64,000 bases of DNA from Cavia porcellus (taxonomy: Eukaryota; Chordata; Mammalia; Rodentia; Caviidae): the NCBI RefSeq assembly GCF_034190915.1, contig NW_026947506.1:36393748-36457747 (forward strand), written 5' to 3'. The number at the start of each line of letters is the position of its first letter. The first letter of the stretch is position 1. Shown one piece after another: positions 1 to 9,700 of the stretch. Position numbers and translations under genes: made by a program. Under the pieces are notes generated by a model. It had not been told where the DNA came from. It made no database searches and saw only the letters and a list, made by a program, of their open reading frames with translations.

Positions 1-81
1 GATAAAGAGAATCCTGAAAGCATCAAGAGAAAAGTGACTTGTCAGATACAAGGGACGGCTAGTAAGATTTTCAGGTTTCTA

Positions 82-235
82 GTCAGGTGTGGTGGCACAT
101 GCTTGTAATCCCAGTGCTCCAGGAGGCCGAGGCAGGAAGACTGCATGTTCAAGCACAGACTAGGTAATTTAGTAAATTAACATGACTCTTTCTCAAAACA
201 CAGGCCCGGAGGAAACAAACAAACAAACAAACGCA
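82..235 (+). repeat. B1-type SINE
   Basis: Starts tcaggtgtggtggcacatgc, with B1 motifs tgtaatcccagtgct and aggccgaggcagg; ends in a CAAA-rich tail. The right half is diverged. Confidence 0.75.
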
Positions 236-295
236 CAGGCTCAGGGATAAAAAAGCCCTGAGCTCAATTTTTAGTCAATGTGAAAAACAAAAAGA

Positions 296-386
296 TTGCT
301 GGGGTGGCAGCTCAGGTGCACAGTGCCTGACTGGCAAGCATGAGGCTGAGAGTTCGATTCATGGTCAAAAAAAAAAAAAAAAAAAA
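296..386 (+). repeat. ID-like tRNA-derived SINE
   Basis: A-box-like cagctcaggtgcacag and B-box-like gagttcgattc, ending in poly-A. Confidence 0.7.
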
Positions 387-839
387 GATTATCAGATTTC
401 TTAGCAACATTGAAGGCCAATATACTCATATATTTAAAATAATACCAGAAAAAAAAACCGTCTTAACTAAAAATCCTATAGTTAGCAAAACTGACGTTTA
501 AAAGTTAGGGAGAAATGGAGACATTCATAAGAAGAAGTGGGGAATGAATTCCCACTAGGCTTATCCTGCAAGAGATCATAAAGAAAAGATCACTGGTGAA
601 AGGATGTGATCAGACAGACAGATAATAAAAGTTAACCTCTAAGTGGTTTACAATAAAAACTTCTCCGCATCAAAGGGCACTGTCAGCTGATGGTGGAGAC
701 CATGTATCTGATAAGGATTAAGGCACAGAACACACACAGCACCCCTAAAACAACAGCAGACTAGCCCAGGTGAAAATGTGCAGAGTCCTGAATACACATT
801 TCTCCAAAGAAAGCACACAGATGGCCAAAAGAGCACAGG

Positions 840-1030
840 CGAAGATGCTCAGCATAACGGGTCACCAGGAAATGCAAATCGAATGCACAGTGCAACTGTC
901 TCGTGCCTATTGATAGGGCTGCTAACAGGAGGAAGACAGAATGGTAAGTGTTAGTGAGAGGGCAGGGAGACTGAAATCTTGGAGAATAATTGTGGGGGAT
1001 GTAAACTGGCTCAGCCATTGTGGGAAATAG
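840..1030 (+). mobile_element. L1 fragment (ORF2 C-terminal region), left piece
   Basis: Resembles the L1 segment around caggaaatgcaaatc and aaactggctcagccattgtg. Degraded, with no open frame. Continues after the LTR-like insertion at 1031-1372. Confidence 0.7.
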
Positions 1031-1372
1031 TGCTACGGTTTAGATCTAAAGTGGCCTCAGAAGTCCTTAGGTGCCTGAAGCATGTGGGCGCTGTACTCAT
1101 CCCTGAGGAGTTCAGAGCTGAATGTGCTGCTGGGGTCGAGACCGAGCTGGAAGTGATCACTAGGGGCCAGCAGCTGCAAGGCTCATTGTCTCCAGCGCCT
1201 CCCTTCTCTCTCTGCTTCCTGGCTGCCACGGGGTGAGCAGCCTTCCTCTGGCATGCCATTTCCGCCGTGGAATCAGCTGGCTGAACCCCATGAAACCATG
1301 AACCAACATAAATCTCTCCTCTATTGCAGGCGTCCAGTATTTTGTGACAGTGATAGAAAAATGTCTAATGCA
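1031..1372 (+). mobile_element. MaLR-like solo LTR
   Basis: Begins tgctacggtttagatct and ends ctaatgca, with the ctctctctgcttcctggctgcc and ataaatctctcct motifs of MaLR-class LTRs. It interrupts an L1 fragment. Non-coding remnant. Confidence 0.5.
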
Positions 1373-1489
1373 AACAGCAATTCTGTTTTCAGCTATACAG
1401 CAGGACCTCAGTTCAAGAACGCTTTTGTTTGTGAACAGTTTGGTTTACAAACAGAAGTGTTTGGCATGTTTTGTTTCTGTTTATGAACT

Positions 1490-2060
1490 CTTCATCCGGT
1501 GATGGACATGACCACGGCCATCTTTTCCAGAATCGTGGAATGAACTAAGTTCCTGAACCAAGATGTCACTGTACACCCAAAAGAGTTGAAAGTAGGGTCT
1601 TGAAGGGTACTTTATACACCCGAGGTCATAGCGGCAGCGTTCATAATAGCTAAACTACGGAAACATCACTGATGTCCATACAAATGCATGGAATGAGCAA
1701 AATGCGGTACATACATCATGGGATATTACCAAGCCTCAGAAAGGAAAGAATTTTGACACATGCTTTCACATGGATGAACCTGGGGACATTAATGATAAGT
1801 GATATAAACTGGTCACAAAAGGATACCACTGTGATTCCACTTGTGGGGTCCCTAGAATACTGAACTGAATACTTTGTATCATAGGGATACAAAGTAGAAC
1901 GTGGTTGACCAGGGGCTGGAGGGAGGAAAAGCAGGGAGTTATTGTTTAATAGTTTCAGTTCAGCAGGATGAAAAGAGTTCTGTAGATGAAAGCTGATGGT
2001 CACAGGGGACTTGTAGGAATGAATGGTTAAACTGCAGGACAAGAGCACACAAGTCATTAA
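1490..2060 (+). mobile_element. L1 fragment, right piece with 3'UTR
   Basis: Contains degraded L1 ORF2 end motifs (gatattaccaagcctcagaa, ttcacatggatgaacc) and an L1 3'UTR-like stretch ending gatgaaaagagttctgtag. Same orientation as 840-1030. Confidence 0.7.
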
Positions 2061-2127
2061 ACACGAGGCAAAAGCATGCAGGCCTATGAGAAGTAAATAA
2101 TTAAACCGGGGGGCAAAAGCCCACAGG

Positions 2128-2290
2128 CTGGCTGTGTGGTGCTCACGCCTGTAATGCCAGCACTTGGGAGGCTGAGGCAGGAGGACTGTTGCAAGTTCAA
2201 GACCAGCCTGGGCTACAAAGTGAGCTCAGGGCCAGCTTCCATGCACTGTGGGACCCTGTCTCAAAAAGAAAGAAAGGAAGAAAGAAAAAA
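2128..2290 (+). repeat. B1-type SINE
   Basis: gcctgtaatgccagcacttg, gaggcaggaggactg and cctgtctcaaaaagaaagaa are diagnostic. Confidence 0.85.
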
Positions 2291-2339
2291 GGCACACAGG
2301 CTGTGTGATAATCAAATGGTTAAACAACAAAAACTTTAG

Positions 2340-2640
2340 ATTAGTGAGGCATGTTGTGTCTGGTTATTGTCTTACCACTTTCCCCAAAAAAGCTGCTTAG
2401 CCTTGAGGCAGCTCCTACCCCAAGCTGCTTGTCTCCTGCTTTTTCCTCTTACACTGGTACTCTAAATAAAAGCCAGAGCATTCTCAGCTTGATGGCTTTT
2501 TCTTCTCTAGAGCCTCCCTCATGGATAGGTGCTCTCTGTTTAGAGTAGTCCCTCTGGGGCTCTTGGTGACTGAACCAAGTGTCACCTCCAAATAATCTGT
2601 TTTGTCCTCTCTAACACGTGCCGTTGCTCACTGCAACAAA
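2340..2640 (+). other. LTR-like sequence, unassigned
   Basis: AATAAA (in ctctaaataaaagccagag) followed by CT-rich sequence is reminiscent of an LTR R/U5 region. No terminal repeat or target duplication was established. Confidence 0.25.
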
Positions 2641-2741
2641 GGGGATTATATAGCTATGAACGTACGCAGTGCCACAGTGCAACTAAATATGGCTCAGATA
2701 GTAAGTTTTATGTTTATTGTCCCGCAGTGTAAAAAATGAAG

Positions 2742-3000
2742 AGCCAGGCACACAAGTGCGTGCCTGTAATCCCCACTACATCCTGGCTGAGGCAGGAGGA
2801 TCAGAGTTCAAGGCCAGCCTGGGCAATTTAGTCTTAAAATAATAAAATAATAAAAGGGCTGTACATGTATTGCAAACACGTACTGTTAAGAACAAAGGTT
2901 AAAATTGGAGTAACTATAGATTTGAAGACTGGGAAAGAAAACACTTGGAGATGTAGCTCAGGACTCTGTGGGTTCAATCCCCAATACTACATACACACAG
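2742..3000 (+). repeat. B1-type SINE and separate ID-like fragment
   Basis: B1-like monomer at 2742-2860 (gaggcaggaggatcagagtt). ID-like fragment at 2943-3000 (gagatgtagctcaggactct, ttcaatccccaatac). Possibly one dimer split by unrelated sequence. Confidence 0.6.
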
Positions 3001-3197
3001 AGGAAACTAAGGTGAGATAAGAATTCCCAGGCTTTCAAAAGCTTAAAGAGTTCCGTGTCAGAAGATCAGCCACAACAAGGAACAGTAAAGGAAGGGAAGC
3101 TCTTTGAGCAAAAGGAAAATGTCACTGGATGGAAATCTAGATCCATTCAAAGGAAAAAGGACCCTGGGATAGTAACTTTGTGAATAAATTAACTTTT

Positions 3198-3375
3198 TGA
3201 GGTACTGGGCCTTCACACTGAACTACATCTCCAGTCTTGTTTTTTTGTTTTTTATCTTGAGACAGGGTCTCACTAAGTTGCTAAGTTGCCCAAGTGGCCT
3301 CAGATTTGCAAGCCTCATGCCTCAGGCTCCCAGAATGCTGGGATTATTATATGTATGCTACCATGCCTGGCTTAA
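3198..3375 (-). repeat. B1+ID dimer SINE, reverse
   Basis: The ID half is reversed (cttcacactgaactacatct); then gagacagggtctcactaagt and cagaatgctgggattatta of the B1 half. Confidence 0.8.
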
Positions 3376-3534
3376 ATTTTTTAAAAAATCCTTAGAAGGT
3401 AGTTTATTGTTTAAGGACAACAATGTTCATGAGGTTTATAGTATGTGAAGGATAACAGCCCAAAGGTTGTACACATCCCCAGTAAAGCATAGGTTGTCAG
3501 ATATTTAAAAGTAAAAACTTATCAAATGTTTAGA

Positions 3535-3990
3535 ATAGATGCGGGCTGAGAGGAGAACCAAGAAACTAACCCCTTCCTGTGAGCCAGCTGGCGCACAGGC
3601 TGGGACAGGAGACCCACCGCCGTCAAGCAACTGGCTGATTCAGAGAAACACAGGCTGAGATGACAGCAGCAGAAGTAAAAAACAACTTTGTGCTCATATT
3701 GTTTGCTTGACTTTGCAGGCCTAAAGCCAGTAGTCTGAACTTCTTTTTCATTTTTTTTTTGGTCTTTTTCCTTTTTATTGGTACCAGGGATTGAACTCAC
3801 GACTGCCTGCTTGCCAGGCAGGTGCTTATGCCGCTGAGCTAAATCCCCAGCCCCTGAACTTCTATTTAGAGGATAATTTTGCAATCTGTTTTATTGTTTT
3901 GTCTTTTTTTCCTTTAAAAAATGTTTGCAATGAACCCATTTCAAATATAAAGACAAAGACAGGTGAAAAAAGTGTAGAAAGTGCTATACC
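3535..3990 (+). repeat. Unnamed tandem-tail element, copy 1 (interrupted by a SINE)
   Basis: Shares ggctgattcagagaaacaca, ggctgagatgacagc and gactttgcaggcctaaagcc with copies near 23925 and 58890. Its T-rich 3' part (ctgttttattgttttgtc) resumes after the ID-like SINE at 3745-3853. Confidence 0.6.
3745..3853 (-). repeat. ID-like SINE, reverse, with target-site duplication
   Basis: Full reverse copy: tail gtctttttcctttttattgg, B box and A box, ending ctaaatccccagccc. Flanked by a 10-bp direct repeat ctgaacttct at 3735-3744 and 3854-3863. Inserted into the unnamed element. Confidence 0.92.
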
Positions 3991-4019
3991 GCACATCAAT
4001 ATTAGGCAAAGAAAGGTCT

Positions 4020-4420
4020 CAGAGTAAAGGATTTTACAGGGACGGTATCATTTCATGATGATAAAGTGCTCAGTTAAGTAAAAGGACATAAATTTAAATG
4101 GGTAAGCTTCAAAGTACATGTGGAAACTGATAAAAAGGAAGAGAAAATAGACAAGTCCATAATTAGAGATTCAACCCTGCTCCCCATAATTAATAAAGCA
4201 AGTAGTAAACATCAAATTTAATAACACTATGAAGCAACCTTATCCAAATGCCAGCTGCAGAATCCTCACTATTTTCTAGTACATGTGAAATATTTACCAA
4301 GATAGACCTTATCCTGGGTCATAAAACAAATCCAAAAGTCAATCTGTACACAGTCCACCAAGATGAAGAGATCATATTATAACCACACAGGGGAGGACAG
4401 CTTAGGAAAAAAGTCACCTG
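4020..4420 (+). mobile_element. L1 ORF2 fragment
   Basis: Contains the degraded L1 segment gatagaccttatcctgggtc followed by ataaaacaaatccaaaagtc. No intact frame. Confidence 0.6.
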
Positions 4421-4654
4421 TGATTCCTGTACAACGTATGTGTGACTCTAAAAGCCGTGAGGCCAGGTGAAAGAATCCGGGCAAGAAAGGATGTGCAGTG
4501 CCTGATCATGTTTTTATAAAATCCTGGAAACTGCAGTGTGTGCTGATAGCAAACCAGTTGTTACCAGGATAACACTGTTCATGAGTTTATAATATATGAA
4601 GGAACATATAATATATACAGGCATGAGGTAGGGAAGGTGATACATTTACTGTAT

Positions 4655-4797
4655 GCTTTTGTGTGTGTCTGGGGCTGAGGACTGAACGCAGGGCCTTGGA
4701 CTGAGGGACAGCCCCAGCCCTTTTTACTTTTTGAGAATCCTCTTGCCTCAGCCTTGCTGACGGCTGGGATTATAGGCCTGCACTACCACGCCGGCTA
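4655..4797 (-). repeat. B1+ID dimer SINE, reverse, truncated
   Basis: Reversed ID motif (ggactgaacgcagggcctt) and B1 end (gggattataggcctgcacta). Confidence 0.7.
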
Positions 4798-4978
4798 TGT
4801 TCACTGTCTTAGCTGACGATTTCACAAGTGTAGACATGTCCAAACTCACCACACAGTACGCTTCGTGTGGAGTTTTCCTTACACCAGTTACACCTCAGGA
4901 AAGAAATGTGCGTCTGTGTGCGCAGACAGGCGTGCACCTGGTGGGAGCCACTCACTGTCTGTGCTTGCCCTCGCTTAG

Positions 4979-5104
4979 AGCGCCCCGATCAAGACTTCGA
5001 GTGCAGTCAGAAGCCAAGAGTCGGACATCATTCACTTCACCCGCACCAAGTCTTCTTCAAGCAAGTTAGGACTCGCGTCTGATTCTAAAGTAGGGAAATT
5101 TGAG
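4979..5104 (+). CDS. RSPH10B: RSPH10B coding exon (fourth from last)
   Basis: This exon is 126 nt, phase 0 to phase 0, and encodes 42 residues beginning [10 protein letters not shown] and ending SKVGKFE. The acceptor follows a pyrimidine-rich run ending cgcttag, and the donor is GAG|gtttgt. The donor is weaker than consensus because it has T at +3. The SSAV...SQESD and [10 protein letters not shown] strings align with the serine-rich region of human RSPH10B. Confidence 0.82.
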
Positions 5105-6747
5105 GTTTGTGCTTACGGCCTGCCGTGGCAGTTAGGTGACAGTCGCAGTGGGGAACACTACGAGGTACCTGTCATGTCAAGAGAGCTCTTCTGCAGGCAT
5201 GGGATGGCGCAGGCTTGTAATACCAGCACGCAGGGATGCTAAAGCAGGAGGGCTGCTCAGTTTGAGCTCAGCTTGAGTAATTTAGTGAGATCCTGTCTCA
5301 GACTAAAAAATGGGCCTGGGGATTTAGCTCAGTGGCTTAAGCGCTTGCCTAGCAAGCACGAGGTCATGAATTCAATCCCTCGATGGTTTCAATACCAAAA
5401 TAATATATATATAGCTAGGGATGTAGCTCAAGGTGTAAGGCCTGGGTTCAGCACCACTAAAAAACAAAGCAAAAACAGAAAAGAAAGAGAGAGTTTGTGC
5501 ACAGCTGTGTGCCCAGCAGCAGGAAGCACCTGCCTCCCGGGGGCTTCACACACTGATGAGGGCACGGCCCTCACGGAGTGCCCCATGAGCTCTGGAGGGG
5601 ACCAGGTCAGACCAGTTCCCTCAGTGTCTGGGGTCACAGCCAGTGAGCATCGTGGTGGGGGCTGGCGCCAGGCCGTGACTCCAGGGCAGTGTTGGTCCTG
5701 AGCAGCCAGAGAAGCAGAGCTGCTACTTACTAGGATGAGGACAGGCCGGGGTGGGGACAGGGATGAGGGTCCAGAACAGAACTAAGGTGCAGGTTCTGGG
5801 CATGCATGAGTGCCCAGGAGGCATGGAGTGGTGATGGGAAGTGGCCGGGCAGGACAGAGCTGAGTCAGGAGAGCTCCAGCTGAGGACAGCGGGCACCACA
5901 GCATAAATATGATCATGCAGCCAGGAATGTGTGAATGCAGGTTTGGTTTGTCATATATGATAAATGGTCTCCCAGCAGACCCAGGGAGGCTTTTGAAAAT
6001 TTTGGGGATTTTGGTTTTGGTGGGGGAAACACTCTCTCAGTAGATGCAGTAACTGTTATTTCTCTCTGTAATAATACAAATCTCAATATTTGATGCAGGT
6101 TTAAAATAAGTTAGCTCAAAGAGGAAAGCCTCTATTTTCTAATTATTTACAATGTTAAAAAAAAACAAAAACTACTTTTAGTCCATATTGATTAAAGTAA
6201 TACTTTGCTTTATCATTTTTTTTTAAAAATGCCAAAGCCTCAGATCAAGAAGTTTCTCTGTGATGACAAAAGTTCCAAAATGAATTCTAAACCCGCAGAA
6301 AAAGGTATGGCTTTTGCATGTGAAAATGGTGAGTATTTTAACTGGAGAACTGTAATATTTACAAATGATTGGTTATAGCTTATACATGGGCTGTGAAACT
6401 TTACAAGCATCTTTCTTAAATGAGGCAAGAAACTGAAAAGGAACATTCAGAAGTCAAACAGAAAAAAAAGATACCAAGAGAAAGTAACAGAAATGAAAAC
6501 TCGGTAACACAAAACAAAACAAAAAACACTTAACATTGTAGGAATTCCCTAAAAGACCCTAAAGCAGCAAGACAAATACTAAAATCTCTACGTTGAGAAC
6601 ATGCCCATCCACTGAAGAGACTTAGAATTTGTACATATTGATAGGATATCGGTAAACCTGGGGAATGGCCAGAACTGCAATACCAAGAGAAATTTTATAA
6701 TAAAATGTAGCAGGAAATTTTATACATTCTGTGTGTGTGTGTGTGTG

Positions 6748-6796
<49 letters not shown>

Positions 6797-9700
6797 AGAG
6801 GGCCAACATATGAAGAAAAGGTTATATATATTTGTCAATTGACAATTGAAAAAGCCAAAGTACTGAACTTTACAGGTCTTAGAAAAGAATGGACAGGGAT
6901 CCCACTCCCCTGGCAATGCTCAGTACTATAGCGACTCTCCCCAAAATAATGCACCAACTCCAAGTTGGCCAGCAGGACTCAAACTTGGCAGTCCTCCTGC
7001 CTCAGCCTCCCACAGTACAGGGATTACAGGCATGTGCCACCACACCTAGCACCATCTTCTCTGACAATCTTTTATTTTGCTCCAACTCCAAAATAATGAT
7101 TCCAACTCCAACTAATCCCAATCCCAGGAGTTTTATGGATTTGACTAAATTATTGTAGTGTTCATCTGGGAAAAGTAAAAAATCAAGAGAATAATTTTAG
7201 TTTTAGATATTAAAACATACTGAAAATATAGAGCTACAAACTAGTTCTGGCAAGAAATAGACCATGGTAAACACAAACATAAGTATTTCATATGTAATAA
7301 GGTTTACTTCTAGTAAAGGCGTATTGCTTTATAAATAGTACTGGATTTGGCGAAGTTTGGAAAAAAGATTCAGATGGATTAAAGACTTGTTACAGTAAAA
7401 TTCAGAACCATAAGAATTGAACGTATACAGGTGAAATTTATATACTGAGTATCTTAGTTACTTTTTACTCGTTGCTGAGACAAAATACCTGAAGCCCAAA
7501 CTGGGGAAAGAAAGGTTTATTTCTTACAGTTTTTGGAGGTTTCAGTCCACATTCAGTTGGCTCCAAGGCAGGCGGGCATGGCTGGGCCGCTGTTCATGGC
7601 GGCTGCAAACAACAAGCGGGAACCAGCAAAGAGCAAGACACACCTTCTTCCTGCCATTACATCACATCCTGGCTCCACCCCTTTGTGGGAGGAGCATTGA
7701 CACCATCAATCCAAGCACTAGACAATGAAGCATCACAAATGAACAATGCAAACTCATGAGGCCTGGGGGCCACAGACATAAACCTTGACACTGAGTGTTG
7801 AAAAGTCCTTTGTAAGTATAAAAACCAAGGTAAAAACTATAAAGAAAAACATTGTTAAAACTAACTACTTAAGTGAGGATATAGCTCAGCAGCACAGCAC
7901 CTGCTTGGCAAGTGTGAGGTCGTGAGTTCAATCCCCAGTTTTAAAAAAAAGTGTAAAAACTTAACGTGGTGGGGCTGGGGATTTAGTTCAGCGGCATAAG
8001 CGCCTGCCTTGCAAGCAGGCAGTCATGAGTTCGATCCCCTGTACCGATAAAAAGGAAAAAGACAAAAAAAAAAAAAAAAAACTGCTTAAGAATCAGTTTT
8101 TGAGCGGGCTGGGGATTTAGCTCAGTGGCACAAACACCTGCCTTGCAAGTGGCATAGTCATGAGGTTTGATCCCTGGTGCCGATTAAAAAAAAAAATCAG
8201 TTTTTGATAAAAGAACCAAGAACAAAATTTAAAGTCTAACTGAGAAAAAGCTGAGAAAGAGTAATATTCTTGAAATAGTAAGAATAAAGAAAGATAAAAA
8301 ACAGGGAAAAGTCTTTTCACAAAACCTAAGTGACTTGCGAATGTACTTGAAGAAATGCTTAATTTCACTAACCTGGGAAATTAAAATTAAAACAGCAAAA
8401 TAAAAGATTGTCAAAGAAGATGGGCTAGGTGTGGTGGCACATGCCTGTAATCCCAGTATTGTGGGAGGCCGAGGCAGGAGGACTGCCAAGTTTGAGTCCT
8501 GCCTGGCCAACTTGGAAAAGGTTGTGTCAAAATAAAAAAAAGGACTGAGGATGTAGCTCAGTGGAAAGATCCTGGGTTCAATCCCCTGTACTGAAAGAAA
8601 AAAAAAAGTAATGGTGGTTACAGTAGTGATAAGAAAGAAAAGTATTTTCAATCATGCATTGCAGGTGGGACTAAGAAAGTGGTTCAGTCTTTCCAAAAAA
8701 CAGTACAGAAATAAGCTATTAGGATGTGCACGAAATTTCAAGGACATTTTGACACTATGAAAGACAGGTATTTTTGTTTGCTGAATTTCCTGCGGTGTTG
8801 AACAGGGTCTTGCACGTAACAGGTCCCTAATAAATATGTTTTTGTACAAATCTACTGTTTTATACAATAGACAAGCTTGTCTTCAATAGTTAGGATTCAC
8901 ACTCGATAAACTCCCTCTCCTAAAAGATTTTCAGCCTTGCAAATCTGTGTCAGTCTATTCCATCCTTGTCTCCTTGAGCGCCTGCTGTGTGTGGGAAGCT
9001 CAGAGTTTCTGCGCACTGATGGATCCAACCTTCATGCCATGTCTGAGGCTGAACTGTCTCGGCTTCCGCTCAGCAGAGGAAGACACTGGGCACAGTTGCT
9101 ACCCCACTAGGCTTGCTAGGGAGCGGCACAGCTGTAGGGAGCAGAGGCTGCGGAGGACGCTTGAGCGCCATCCCTGAAGCTGTCTCCATGACTTGCACCC
9201 GCACCTCTATGCCTGAGCCTGCCCGGCCGTAGGAGGCACTCATGCAGGTCTCCGTTAGTCTCTGAACACCCCTCTTCCTGCTCTTTCACTCGGAGCCATC
9301 ACATGGGCTCCTGCAGTGGAAGGTGGACAGTGGGGATCCATTCAGACCCCACCTTCCCACGGCACCTGATCTCACTTCCTCTAGTGGAGCAGCCCTGGTA
9401 GGGACAGAAGCTACTTACCTTCTTACTCAGCTTGGAGTTCAAATCTCTCCAAAGACCATGTAAGCAAGAAACAAGAGGGGTTTTTCCCCAATACATGAAA
9501 GACAAAGCTTCTGATACTTTCATTTCAGAAACCAAAATACTTAAACTATTTAGGAAGAAAGATAAGGACTCCAAGACAGCCACATCCACCGCACACCCTG
9601 TTTGCTCCACGTGGCTGCCTAGGTTCTGCAGGACCTCCTGTCCTCTCTGCCCCTGGCCCCACATGGGGCTAGAGACCCAGCCCGCCACCCCAACTGTGCC

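Noticed and set aside
5273..5701. 142-codon + strand frame
   Set aside because: Its first third is a B1/ID SINE and the rest has no protein-like features or splice context; it is chance.
6695..6931. Frames with (Tyr-Ile)n and (His-Thr)n
   Set aside because: Produced by the TG/TA microsatellite.
7971..8040. tRNA gene (A and B boxes, GTTCGATCC)
   Set aside because: The body cannot fold as a tRNA and is followed by a SINE tail; it is an ID-like SINE. The same applies to all other such matches.
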